Assembly: GCF_000143415.4 (NCBI RefSeq)
Contig: NW_003314317.1
Span: 937,183-1,001,182 of the forward strand
Length of the DNA: 64,000 nt
From: Selaginella moellendorffii
Lineage: Eukaryota > Streptophyta > Lycopodiopsida > Selaginellales > Selaginellaceae
Direction of reading: 5' to 3'
In this document: piece after piece, positions 43,738 to 53,570 of the stretch
Layout: every line of letters begins with the position of its first letter
Numbering within the stretch: the stretch's first letter is position 1
The notes under the pieces: model-generated
What the model was told of the DNA's origin: nothing
The model's input: only the letters and a program-made list of their open reading frames with translations
Database searches by the model: none
Made by a program: the position numbers and the translations under genes

Positions 43738-44652
43738 CTACACCGTTAGTCCGGCTTGCCAAACTATGTCTGCAGCCACAAAATTATCCGAAGCACCCGT
43801 GTCAATAAGGATTTTAACAAAGCTACCTCCGAGCTTCCCTTGAAGGGCTAGTAGATGTCGCGAACGACTCTCTACCAAAGTTGCTCGTGTAATGAGTAAC
43901 TTTGAGCTAGGGACTGGGTCATATACCTCAGTTTGGATATCACCCGACTTAATGACCATATTGGCTTTGGCCTTCTTTGGATAGGGACATTCCCTCGAAA
44001 AGTGTTTCGCTTCACCGCAGTTGTAGCATATGTTGTTTCCCACGCTGCTAAATGACATGACTTTTTTATCCATGGGTTTGTCTCTTTTTGCTTGACTCTC
44101 CCACGTACTCACTCGCTGGCCACCAGATTTGCCTTTCTGAAACCCTAAGGACTCATTCTTAGAGAAACTCTTCTTGAATTTCCCTTTGCTATACGTTCCC
44201 CTTGGTTTGGCCCCTTTGCTAAATGTGGACCCTGACCCCGTCGTGTTCCCCTTTTGTAAGTTATCATTAAAATGCACCTTGATGGCCGCATCCAACGCTT
44301 CCTTGTAGTTCATCGGGTTCCAGCGCATCATCTCACCGCAAGCCCAGGTTTGCAAACCTGATATGAAGGCATGGAACGCATCTATATCCCCCATGTCTGT
44401 GACAAGTATCCTCTTTGCCATAAACCCATTCACATACTCCTGAATGGTTCCAGTCTGCTTCAGCCTACTCAGCTTGTCTCTTAGATGCAGAGTAGCATTC
44501 GGAGGAACGTAAGTTGCGCGGATCCTCGCCTTCATCATGTCCCAAGTGGCCACCGGTCCTTTGTTGGCCTTCGTCGTTCTCCACCAAGACTTGGCATTAT
44601 CTGCCAAATATGGTTTTGCACATGGGACCTTCTCTGAGCTCGGTAATCGCAA
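43738..44652 (-). pseudogene. gag with CCHC knuckle and start of protease (inner element)
   Basis: The 304-codon frame has the retrotransposon gag fold (KSWWRTTKANKGPVATWDMM, LSRLKQTGTIQEYVNGF) and the zinc knuckle CYNCGEAKHFSREC. The aspartic protease active site ILIDTGASDNFV follows. It is cut by a stop at 43738. The gag N-terminus lies in a separate frame at 44926-45126. Confidence 0.85.
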
Positions 44653-44925
44653 CGCTCAGAAGTAGTCCTCCATATCGTAAAACCAATCTTCCACCACCTT
44701 ATAGTCATTTACTCCCTTGAAGACCGGTGGGGGCTTTGGTTTGTACTTGGGAATTACCTAAAGGACTGATTGCACTTCGGTCTGTTTGACCTTGTTCGGT
44801 TCTGCCTCAGTCCCTACCGAAGGGTCCGCATCTTCTGTGCTACCAGCATCCGCAGTCTTTCGCTTTTTTTTCCACTTCTCGTCACGCTTTAGCTTGCGTA
44901 CGAGAATCTCCAGCAGGGCATTAGT

Positions 44926-45126
44926 CTATGCCAATTGTCCTTCTAGAACATCCAATCGAGCCTTAGACGATCGAACCTCACCACCAAACTCCTGTTTGGA
45001 AGTTTCCTCACTGGAGTCCTCCTCATGCAGGGATTCCTCATCCATAGCCTCTTGTTCGACCGGAGGCTCCAGCTCTGGAGGAGGTTCCGTCTCCACTTTG
45101 GTTCGCTTCTGCCCTGCCTTTGCCAT
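44926..45126 (-). pseudogene. N-terminal gag leader (inner element)
   Basis: A short acidic frame (MAKAGQKRTKVETEPPPELE onward) just inside the 5' LTR and primer-binding site. It is the expected position of the gag start. Stops separate it from the main gag frame. Confidence 0.6.
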
Positions 45127-45170
45127 CTCCCAGCAATCCGCCTCTATCCTTTGCTAGAACTGAGGAAAAG

Positions 45171-45183
45171 GCTCCGATACCAA
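45171..45183 (-). other. primer-binding site (initiator tRNA-Met type)
   Basis: On the minus strand TTGGTATCGGAGC lies three bases inside the 5' LTR end. It matches the canonical plant retrotransposon site complementary to the 3' end of initiator tRNA-Met (TGGTATCAGAGC), with one difference. Confidence 0.85.
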
Positions 45184-45185
45184 AT

Positions 45186-46280
45186 TGTAAGCATAAATTT
45201 TTCTTTTCCAATTTGCCAGCTTACCTCGTCTACCCATCCAACACTGCCTTGGCTTTTGCTAAGTTCCCTCGCCAAGGTTCCCGCCTATAGTACCAGCCCC
45301 TACTTGGTCTTACTTGGTTTCAGCTACTCACTGCACGAGCAACAGAGTGTTAGCCATCCATCCATGGATTCCCAAATCTCTCTCAATCCCCCTCCCCGGG
45401 TTAGACTAGATTTAAGGTTTGGCTAGGCACAAGCAGCCAAGCACACCAAGCCTCCAAGTTCCTAACATCCCTTGGTACCACAAGACTTGATCATGGGACC
45501 CTCTAAATCCCAAGTCTTGGGTGCAACACTTGCTTCGGGACACTGTGGCCTAACAGCCCGGTATGGGTACCTCTACCCCCCTCACTTCCATCCCGAAGGG
45601 AAGGCCTAAGCCCCTAGGAAGGGCGAGGACCAATAAGCCATAAGGTACTTAAATGGGGCACCACTCCACATAAGCCGAGAGCACCGCAATCGGTTTCCCT
45701 TTCGGGAGTGGTTGCTACTCTTGAACACTTCCTTGGGTGGCCCCTCTAGCACCACCTGAGTCCATGCTCACTCCCACCCAAGGCCCCTCGGCCCCAGTCT
45801 CAACCTCAAGTCAGTTTGGAAGCACCACTGGAGAGTTCCTTCAAGACTGGTTTCTGGACCTCACTATCCCTATTATACTTTTGGAACCCCCTGCAGCCCC
45901 CCCCCCCCCCCCCCAAGGAAACGCACGCTTTGGGCTTTCACCCCTTGACCTGTATTAGTACTCGAACTCGGGCTTGGTCTCGATCTCGGACTCGATCTCG
46001 GACCCAACTTCGAATTCAGTCTTGGACCCGATCTCAGACTCGACTTTGGACTCGACTTCGGACTCGGTCTTGGACCCGATTCTCAGATCTCGGACTCCGC
46101 CTTGAACTCAGTCTCCGAGTCGTCCTTGGACTCGATTCCGGACTCTATCTCGAACTCAGTCTCAGAGTCGATCTTGGACTCGATCTCAGACTCGGTCCCA
46201 TCCGATGAACTCTTTGTCATTTTAGTCATGCTTTCGGGGATCCTTTAGCCTATGACACCTCGGGGAGTTGGTTCCTTACA
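45186..46280 (-). repeat. right LTR (5' LTR) of the inner element
   Basis: 1,095 bp, starting TGTAAG and ending CTTACA. It is free of the gap and smearing that affect the left copy, so it gives the reference for the family. It holds a poly-C run (45898-45914) and the 12-bp minisatellite (45955-46200). Confidence 0.92.
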
Positions 46281-46285
46281 CTTTT
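46281..46285. repeat. right target-site duplication (CTTTT) of the inner element
   Basis: CTTTT directly follows the LTR end CTTACA at 46280, matching 38881-38885. Confidence 0.9.
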
Positions 46286-47204
46286 CCACGATCAACTGCT
46301 AACAATGAATATATTATTATTGCTTCTGATTATTTGACTTGTTGGGTGGAAGTTGGTGCTCTTGCTAGCGCCTCTGTAACTACTGTTGAATACTTCCTCC
46401 TCAATCAAGTGGTGTTCCAGCATTCTTGTCTGGAGCAAATTCTTTTGGATAATGGTCCCACATTTATGGCTGAGGCATTTCATGTTTTGACGTCTTGATT
46501 GGGGATATGCTACACTTTTACAAGTGCTTATCATTCACAGTCAAATAGTTTGGTGGAACGGCTTGTTTGGCCATTCAAAAGAATGATTGTGAAGTACGTA
46601 AACTTTGAGCATTCAGATTAGGATGGTTATTTGCTATTTCTTCGGTATGCATATGTCACAGAGGTGCAGAGTTATGTTGGTGCTTTACCATATAAACTCC
46701 TATATGGCCATGATCCAATATTACTAACAGATCTAGGTTTACCTTTGCAATTACCACGAGCTATCGATGCTAGGTCATGGGATCAATATTTGATGAGCAT
46801 TCTTCCACTTGGCCAAGCAAAGTTTGTTAAACACTTAAGCCGTATACAAGTGGGACAATAACTGTCCTACAACTCCCATCATTGTCCACCTACAGAGTAC
46901 AAAATGGATGATTTGGTGTTAGTTTGTTTTCCCCATCTTACAATACATGGTTTATTTAAACTCAGTAGAAAGGACTGTATTAGGTGTTGTGGCAAATTGG
47001 ACCACAAGTTTATGAGGTTCAACATAACGTTTAACAGGTCGAATTGTGCATGTGCAATGGTTGAAATGCTTTGTTCAAGGGGATCAAAAACAATTAATAC
47101 CACCTATAGATCTGCCGATACTTCCTTTTAACATTCCTCCAGATCCTAGCCCATCTATAAGAGAACTTTGATGGTTTTCCATTATTCCAAAAGGAGGGGA
47201 TGAT
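46286..47204 (+). pseudogene. integrase core and C-terminus remnant (outer element)
   Basis: It resumes the integrase interrupted at 38885: STANNEYIIIASDYLTCWVE, LLDNGPTFMAEAFHVL, then after stops SYVGALPYKLLYGHDPILLT and YKMDDLVLV. The stop after HVLTS and others further on show it is dead. It ends with a purine-rich tract before the 3' LTR stub. Confidence 0.78.
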
Positions 47205-47289
47205 GTGATGTTCAAGTGTATAATTACAATGCCATATACTAATATTAGCATAATAGGATTTTAGTAGTTGTTGAATTAGTTTCAATCGG

Positions 47290-47346
47290 AAAGAAATTGA
47301 AAAGATCAATTCCAGTTGCACTGTTTGTGCACCAGCACCATTGTGA
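47290..47346 (+). pseudogene. 3' fragment of the Cys-rich secreted peptide gene
   Basis: It reads KEIEKINSSCTVCAPAPL then stop, close to KEIEEINSSCAVILCAPTPL then stop at the end of the intact gene (48272-48523). The fragment starts exactly where the outer gypsy 3' LTR breaks off. So a second copy of the peptide gene existed and was cut by the retroelement or by a later deletion. Confidence 0.75.
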
Positions 47347-47401
47347 TCCATTTCAAGAAACATGCATTTCCCAGAGCTTTTCTTGCAAGAGATGGCAATG
47401 A

Positions 47402-47547
47402 TGGGACGAGCAAATGCGCTGGAAGGAAAGCTCAACCCCTAGCTGTCCCTGCCCAGGGAGAGCTGGGACTCGAGCTTTCTTTGCAAGAGATGAAGAAAAC
47501 TTTGGGATTTATAGTACTGCCTCTTCCAGCACGTTTGCTCGTCCCAG
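47402..47547. repeat. imperfect inverted repeat plus direct repeats
   Basis: TGGGACGAGCAAATGCGCTGG (47403) pairs with CCAGCACGTTTGCTCGTCCCA (47526-47546), with two mismatches over about 21 bp and about 100 bp between arms. Within and beside it GCTTT.CTTGCAAGAGATG occurs twice (47375 and 47473). The function is unknown. The frames across it are not convincing genes. Confidence 0.6.
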
Positions 47548-48271
47548 CATGCCCGGAAGTGTTCTATGCTTGGAGTGACACCAAACTTTGGGATCATTGC
47601 CTCAAACTGTTTCTTACCTTGGTGGATCAACTGCAAGCCGTGAGAATACACAGCAAAGTCACCTCGTTTGCTTGAATTCCTTCGTCTTGCATCCTCTCTT
47701 CTCATTTTTCTCCTTTCTTTTTACTCTGCTTTCCTGTGAAACCAGAACAAAACCTTTTCAGTATCACCTTGAGGAGCATAGCCAGAAATAAGAGCAATCA
47801 AGCTTACCACATCCTCGCGAGAAGATCAAACACTCACTGTGCCTCGCTTGCACTGCCGTATTTTTCATATGTGTCCACCAGGCTATGCAAATCTCTCCAT
47901 GGAAAAACTTTCTCAAGTTGGCAACCTCGCACAAGCCTTTAAAACGGAGTTGAAGCTCGATGCCATTTTGAGCGAGATCGGTGTCATGGATAACAGTGTT
48001 GGATGGTTGCAGGAAGTGGAAGAACGTGGAAGTGGCTTCTCTAGACAAGATGGATAAGGCGCGAACATTCTCCGTGAAAGCCCTAAGTAAGAACCTCACG
48101 GAAATTTCTGGTTGCATTATTTTCTTTGACTTTGTAGTTGCAAGTTTGTCAATGCTTTGCATGTGAGCGCTGGCAGTAGATATATTTTGTGTTTGACTTT
48201 GCCTCTTCCACTTGATTTGTTGCAGTGTACTTAAGAGGAGCAGCTCGCGCTTGTACAGAATCCGACTAGGT
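47548..48271. other. upstream region of the secreted peptide gene; possible gene relic
   Basis: No complete gene. On the plus strand 47936-48090 has coding-like pieces (ELKLDAILSEIGVMDN, KWKNVEVASLDKMDKARTFS) in two frames joined by GTTGGATGGTTGCAG. It could be two exons of a decayed gene, but I recognise no family. The final 100 bp hold a pyrimidine-rich tract and AG (48225) that could be a leader intron acceptor for the peptide gene. Confidence 0.3.
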
Positions 48272-48523
48272 ATGGCCAATTTCAGGAAAGCTCTCTTGTT
48301 TCTTCTTGCTCTTCTTGTGATGTTTTCTTTGGTGAGCTGTAGATCAAGTGTCAAGCAGCTTCCAATTGAGTGCAGGAAGGGTAGTGATGGAAGCTACAAC
48401 AACATTTGCAAATGTTGCTCTGTGATTGGAAGCAGCTCTCAGTACTGCAAGGAAGATCAGAAAGAAATTGAAGAGATCAATTCCAGTTGCGCTGTAATCC
48501 TTTGTGCACCGACACCATTGTGA
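48272..48523 (+). CDS. small secreted cysteine-rich peptide
   Basis: The ATG at 48272 opens 83 codons. The N-terminus MANFRKALLFLLALLVMFSL is a clear signal peptide. The mature part has seven or eight cysteines, with ECRKG, NICKCCSV (a CC pair), QYCKED, SSCAV and LCAPTPL. The spacing (C-x11-C-x1-C-C-x9-C-x13-C-x4-C) does not match a defensin, LTP, thionin or RALF that I can name. It could be a defence or signalling peptide. The start is the only ATG before the signal sequence in frame. A damaged copy of its 3' end lies at 47290. GC content is lower than for the larger genes nearby. Confidence 0.65.
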   Translation: MANFRKALLFLLALLVMFSLVSCRSSVKQLPIECRKGSDGSYNNICKCCSVIGSSSQYCKEDQKEIEEINSSCAVILCAPTPL

Positions 48524-49741
48524 GTGTTATGTACAACACCGAAGAATAATATACTTTTGTAGCAAAGAAATACAAGACCAGTTTTCTTTTGTCTTGTTTC
48601 TCGCTTTATGTGTGCTAGGCAGTGGAAAGTAATTTCGTAGGGAATACTATATTTTATGTAAAACTTATCTGGTCACAACGAATCCTCAAAACATGATTCC
48701 ATGAACTTGCTTGACTAGGTTTGGGCAGTAAGTACCCTGTTGATAAAGGGCAACAATATTCATCATCATTCGGTAGTATCCATAGCCGTATTGAGAGAAA
48801 ACTCGAAAAACCATGAAAACCAAGAGAATAATTTTATTCTTTTTCATATCAAACTAAAGAAATCAAAGTCGGAACGCCTGGAAATGTTTGGCATAGGTAG
48901 AATATATATATATGCAATGTCTCTACCAACATATATCACTTGTCGAATTAAATTTTCTCTCTGAAGTGTGTTATGAGAGTTCTAGTTGGTTTTCTGAGGA
49001 GATTTGCAAAGAAAAGAGGGATATATAACATATCACCATCAAAACAAATCAAATTTGTATGATCCTCTTTTGTGATTCTGCAAAAACTGGCAATTAAATT
49101 TGACCTCTTTCACTGCCATTTTAATTTCATTTCCTACTTCAGTAATAAGCAGATAATTTCAATATTAATAATAAAGAGCAGATCATACTTATTAGTTCTT
49201 TAGTTTTAACTGCCATTTATCCATCCAAACAAATCCCCCAATTCCACAATATCCATACTTGGCTGCAGCATACCCCTGAGTCACATGATTGATACCCACC
49301 CTGTGGTGCACAGCAAGAACTATAGTCACATACCAGAGTATGCTAGGAAGAAATGGCAATGAACGTGGATAGAGAATGAGTTATATGTATCCTTATATAT
49401 AGAAAGGACTTATCCAAGTTGCAGTTGAAATAAAATTCTGGTCATATGGAGTCACATTCACATTCTTTCTGCTTAGGACTATATGTTCACAATCTTACAT
49501 TCAAAGTAATGCATATGTTGAAAGTGGGCCCTTACGGCAGAACCTTAATCTGGGCCTTAGGCCAACTTTAAGTTCCACTTTAATTCATTTCTCAAATCTG
49601 ACACAAGTGAGTCAAAAACTAGAGTCAACTCAAGTCAAACACACATTTTAAAAGTCACAAGTTTCCACCCTTTACAACCCATTCTAACTTAGCCAAAATC
49701 TTTTAGTGCTGGCAATGCCACCTTCTCTTTGAGCAGAGTAG
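48524..49741. other. AT-rich intergenic DNA
   Basis: Nothing coding is seen. AT-rich sequence with simple words and an AATATA-type tract at 48896-48910. An ATG-plus-stop at 49716 stands where a signal-peptide exon of the DUF26 gene would be expected, but no such exon can be read. Confidence 0.45.
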
Positions 49742-50071
49742 TTGGCAGGAGGGACATCCTACGAGCCAGGCAATGATAGCAACATTATTTACTACAACAC
49801 TGCCCAGACCACAGAGGACCAGAAAAACGCTGAGACGGTCCTCCATTTGTTCTACGAGCACAAACCTCTCAACGGATTTGCTACCTGTCTTGGCTATGGC
49901 GGCGACTTTCCCAACGCTATCTACGGCCACATAGGATGCTACAACATGTCCGACCAGCCAAGCTGCTCAGAATGCCTCAAGCGAGCTTACCAAGCAGGTC
50001 GCTCTGTATGCTTTGGGTGGTACTTAGAAACGGAAAGAAGATGCAGTTTGCGACATTGGATTCTGGATTGA
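49742..50071 (+). pseudogene. Gnk2-homologous (DUF26) domain, lacking its signal peptide
   Basis: An open frame of about 110 codons has no ATG start. It contains the DUF26 signature CYNMSDQPSCSEC (C-x8-C-x2-C) near the end, preceded by AETVLHLFYEHKPLNGFATC and followed by YQAGRSVCFGW and the final Cys in RRCSLRHWI. DUF26/ginkbilobin-type proteins are secreted, bind mannose and inhibit fungi, or form the ectodomain of CRK receptors. Here no signal peptide exon can be found upstream, and no transmembrane or kinase part follows. So it is a fragment or a gene whose first exon was lost. Confidence 0.65.
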
Positions 50072-50871
50072 GTAAGTTTCCTCTCCAGATAATCTATCAC
50101 GGCTGTTCTAACTTATATTCCCATTCTTCCACAGCTCTCTTTGGTGTCGTGGTCAAAGTATGGCAAGCAATATGTTGGTGTCAACGTCCTGGAGGTCCAT
50201 AGTCCACCTAAGCAGCTTGGGGACGAGGTGGCACTTGTGTGGCGCATAAAAAACTTTTTACAGACTTAGTGTGAAGGCCTGACGATTGTGGGTGTTAAAC
50301 AATGTGAAGACTTAAAACTCAACAGTGTTAACATGTGAGGACTCTAGCAATGAATTGAGCATCACGATGTCATGCAATTGTCAACAAGATATTAACACGT
50401 GGCCTCCCGGAACAGCGCCAAGAGGGTGTCTGTGGTGGTCCGCATTCTTCTTCTCGGTCGCCTCCTCACCGCCGTGCCCTGCAAGCGGCACTGCCACCAC
50501 CAGGATCGACGCTCCTCTGTCCGGTCCCGTGTCGATGACCGGAAGCCCTCTCTGTGGTCGCTGTGGAAAATCACAAGGAGGCGACGTCCACATGTGGATC
50601 TGCATTGGCGCTAGGAATAGCTTATGTGTTAGATCGACTCGGCAGGATATTTTCGGGAGCTCAGGATTGGCAGGGTCGGTTGACGAGCAGGGGATGACTG
50701 TGAGGCATTGCTTCACTACCCTAGGAGTGCAGGCGTGTGAATGCAGGCAGTAGCAAGTGTAGCCTTTGCTCTGCCCATATCATCTTCTTCAAGACCGAGT
50801 GCTAGGTATTGCAAGAAAAGCTTCTCTAGTTTGTGATTTTTGCAATGAGAATTTCAAGCAGAAGACTTTGG
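50072..50871. other. intergenic DNA of unclear origin
   Basis: A 142-codon frame (50325-50753, plus) and a minus-strand frame over the same bases both look random: cysteines without pattern, no family motif. GC-rich core 50400-50640 between AT-rich flanks. Possibly an unclassified mobile fragment, since it abuts the TRIM-like element at 50872. No terminal repeats found. Confidence 0.35.
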
Positions 50872-51557
50872 TAGATAAAATAGCCACTAAGGGCTCTCTC
50901 ATTAAGCAATTGCCCCTTTTTCAGTTAACTTAAGGAGAGAGAGATAAAGTGCGCTACAATTGGTATCGGAGCAAATGGCACGAGTTTGATTCCCATGTAT
51001 TAGTGGCTACTTAAAAATATAATATACCCTTGAGCAAGGTATATTCCTACCCCTAAATTTGAAAATCATACGTATTAGGCATCCATGCGTACGTCCTTCC
51101 TCTTATGTGGAGGTGTTGGTTCCCCTTGGCTCAATAAGGGTTGTTAGTCAATAATCAATGAGGACATTGACATCTCTGAAAAGGGGGTGAGTGTGGAGTA
51201 TCCACGGATGAAAGTATCCACTATGGGACTACAGTACGGGTGAATGACTAGTTGCCTCATATGAAATAGCTAGTCTACACAATGGAAGGATTGGTAGATT
51301 CAGTGCGGAAATGGAAGTGCTGATTCCCCTTGGCTCAGTAAGGGTTATTAGTCAATAATCAATGAGGACATTGACATCTTTAAAAGGGGGGTGAGTGTAG
51401 TGCATGTGATCATGAGATGAGATTTGGATATATTGTCACCGTGGATCCTTAGAACCTTAGGGGATAAATGGGGATAAAATAACCACTAAAAGCTCTCTCA
51501 TCAAGCAATTACCCCTTTTCCAGTTGGCTTAAGGTGAGAGAGATAAAGTGCGCTATA
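50872..51557 (+). mobile_element. TRIM-like small LTR element, 5' truncated
   Basis: Right terminal repeat 51396-51557 starts TGTAGTGCATG and ends GTGCGCTATA. Its last 90 bp recur at 50872-50962 (AAAATA.CCACTAA to AGTGCGCTACA), directly followed by a primer-binding site TTGGTATCGGAGC at 50963. A polypurine tract (AAAAGGGGGGTGAGTG) abuts the right repeat. There is no coding capacity between them. Short terminal repeats (about 160 bp), PBS, PPT and no genes define TRIMs. The 5' repeat is cut at about 50872. An internal 85-bp segment with the PPT is duplicated (51115-51200 and 51316-51398). A relative lies at 63100-63431 on the minus strand. Confidence 0.7.
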
Positions 51558-52320
51558 CCTATTATTTTAGAATCTATGGATTATCTAGACAAGGATTCTA
51601 TGCCGTCGGTGGTGCATTATTTATTGATGACTCACCATTCTGGCATTTACATTCTTAATATCGCTTTGAAGACGGTTTTCTTTATTTTGTAGGTATGGAT
51701 CCTAATGATCATTTACGGCTAGTGGTGCCTTCAATTTTTATTCCATGGTTTCTCCATATTTACCATGATTTTCCTGTTCTTGGCAGGTGTCCTATTATAA
51801 AACATGCATGCAAAGTATAAAGTGGATGATTTGATGTTAGTTCATTTTCCCCATCTTATGATATGTGGTTTATTTAAGAGGCTTTTTGCTCAGTGGAAAG
51901 GATTGTATCAGATGTTGTGGCAAGTTGGACCACAAGTTTATAAGGTTTGGCATGACATTGAGTAGACTGATCCTTCAAAAATTATATAGGTGTAGCAATT
52001 GAAACACTTCGTATATAAGGATAGAAAAGAACTAGTACTACCTACAGATCCACCAATGCCTCTTCTTAATGTTTCTTTAGATCCTAGCCCATCTACGAGA
52101 GAACTCTGATGGTCTTTCATTATTTCGAGAGGAGGGGATGATATGAGGTCCAAATATACAATTATAATGCTATAACTAATATTAGTATAATGGGATTTTA
52201 GTAGCTGTCAAATTAATTTCAATATAGATCACTTGCTCTTGTATATAAGTTGGGGTTTTTAGGCTAATTGATATGCATATTTTTTATATTCCCTTTCCAT
52301 ATTCCATGCACTCCTTGTTA
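51558..52320 (+). mobile_element. deletion derivative of the outer gypsy family
   Basis: 51560-51790 matches 38340-38700 (RNase H/integrase boundary, words TCATTTACGGCTAGTGGTGCC and CTCCATATTTACCATGATT). 51815-51950 matches 46900-47035 (integrase end, GTGGATGATTTGATGTTAGT). 52030-52150 matches the polypurine region, and 52140-52320 matches the LTR. About 900 bp of integrase is missing in comparison with the outer element. No intact frame. The 5' part is absent. Confidence 0.8.
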
Positions 52321-53130
52321 AAACTTTAAATTATTATTAAAACATACATTACTGTAACACTTTAAATTAGATATAAAATTTTAAAAAAAGTTCAACCACT
52401 AATTATATCCAAAATAAAAGTTTAAAAAATAGAATATATACATATTTTTTTAGGCGTACTTAATATGTTTATTTGATGTATGTTTTAGATATAATGATAT
52501 TATCTCATCATTTTGATATCTATTAATATTTACCCAAAATTAAAATGTTTTAAAATGTTAGGTTATTTTAAAAGTTATAGTACTTTGTAATTCAGTTAAT
52601 AAGTTAAATTTTACTTAAAGTAAAGTTATATTTAAGTAAATTATAAAGTTAAGCTAAATTAAGTTTGATAAAAATCTTAAAATTTAATATTTTCAAAAAT
52701 TAGTATTTATAAAAAAAACATTACTAAATTAAAATTAACAAATTGTAAAATATAACTATGGAAACTTAATTATTCAACTTAATAATTCATGTGATCATGC
52801 ATTCTAAAAAAACATTAATTAATGGAATGTATTATATCACTCTAAATGAATTAAAAATTTATTTCAATCCTGAAATTAAAATATTATAAAAATCCTATAA
52901 AATTTCAAAAGCAATTAAAAAATACTTGTTATTAATAAATTAACTATGTTAAAAGATATGGAAGTCCACTAAGAAGTTTTAATTTATTAATTAATTCCCA
53001 TTTATTTAAATTCAGAAGAAAAAATTTAAATAATAATTATTTAAAACTTATTAACATTTTCATAAGGTTAAAATTTAAATCTAGATTTTATACTTTGAAC
53101 ATTGCCTGCATTAAAATGAAACCATTGTTG
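52321..53130. other. extremely AT-rich spacer
   Basis: About 800 bp consisting almost wholly of A and T runs, ending abruptly near 53130, just after the EPFL9-like stop codon. No gene, repeat unit or tRNA seen. It may be old mobile DNA decayed by C-to-T change. Confidence 0.55.
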
Positions 53131-53144
53131 AAAATATAAGTAAT

Positions 53145-53570
53145 TTAGTGTCGCTTCCTACAGACACATAAGTATCTATAGGCACTCTCCTTGGGATTGC
53201 GGCCATTGAGTGGGACTTGCTCGGCTCGGCACTCCGTTTTGCAATCCCGGCACTCGTTGTAAGTGCAGCTGGGCGCCGTCGACCCGACCATCGCTCTTCG
53301 ATCACTGGGATACTGCCATTCATTTATCATCTCCGGCGGGCCGCAAGAGAAAAAGCAAGAAATATCGATTTCTCACCTTGGGCGTTAGCGTTTGTTGCAG
53401 CAGCTTTCGAGAGACACCTATTGCAAAACAACAAAAGTGATACGCGAGATTTTTTTCCCGTGCAAAAGCGGACTCGCTATACCTTGGATTTGTCTCGACC
53501 CTTGCTCTTCCGGACAAGACGATGAGCACGAAGAGACGAGCAGCAGCAAGAGGAGTAAGGCCACCGGCAT
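53145..53570 (-). CDS. EPFL9: EPFL9/STOMAGEN-like secreted peptide precursor
   Basis: Three exons (53570-53483, 53417-53377, 53330-53145) join in frame at GT/AG borders and give 104 residues, close to the 102 of Arabidopsis STOMAGEN. Residues 1-19 (MPVALLLLLLLVSSCSSSC) form a signal peptide. A propeptide follows, and then the mature peptide starts near GSTAPSCTYNECRDCKTEC, continues with RAEQVPLNGRNPKESAYRY and ends LCVCRKRH. The six cysteines and the GSTAP start have the spacing of STOMAGEN (C-x4-C-x2-C-x3-C ... C-x1-C). In Arabidopsis this peptide is made in mesophyll and promotes stomata by competing with EPF1/2 at ERECTA-TMM receptors. The same role here is inference. It lies alone between AT-rich DNA and the PKS-like gene. 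Confidence 0.88.

Larger units (their letters stand above)
38886..46280 (-). mobile_element. complete Ty3/gypsy chromovirus-type LTR retrotransposon, inserted into the outer element
   Basis: The element is 7,395 bp long including a 100-base gap. Both LTRs begin TGTAAG and end CTTACA and are in the same orientation. Coding domains lie on the minus strand in the order gag, protease, RT, RNase H, integrase, chromodomain. That order plus the C-terminal chromodomain makes it a chromovirus. A primer-binding site TTGGTATCGGAGC (initiator-tRNA-Met type) lies next to the right, 5' LTR; a purine-rich GGGTGGTGGAG lies next to the left, 3' LTR. A 5-bp target duplication (CTTTT) flanks it. LTRs differ at roughly one base in ten in their readable parts and the frames have stops, so it is not young and cannot act alone. 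Confidence 0.92.
35170..47289 (+). mobile_element. old Ty3/gypsy LTR retrotransposon (outer), interrupted by a second element
   Basis: In plus orientation the order is LTR-like sequence (about 35170-35340), gag remnant with a zinc knuckle, reverse transcriptase, RNase H, integrase and a 3' LTR stub (about 47205-47289). The gag-RT-RH-IN order is that of Ty3/gypsy. Its integrase is split at 38885/46281 by another retrotransposon, and removing the latter restores the reading through the GPF|PRS joint. Many stops and frameshifts show it is long dead. The PPT-like GGAGGGGATGA lies at 47196-47206. The 3' LTR is truncated at 47289, where a fragment of a peptide gene begins. A deletion derivative of the same family lies at 51558-52320. 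Confidence 0.8.

Noticed and set aside
50325-50753. Plus-strand frame of 142 codons with several cysteines
   Set aside because: No signal peptide, no cysteine pattern of a known family, and an equally long antisense frame. Regarded as chance.
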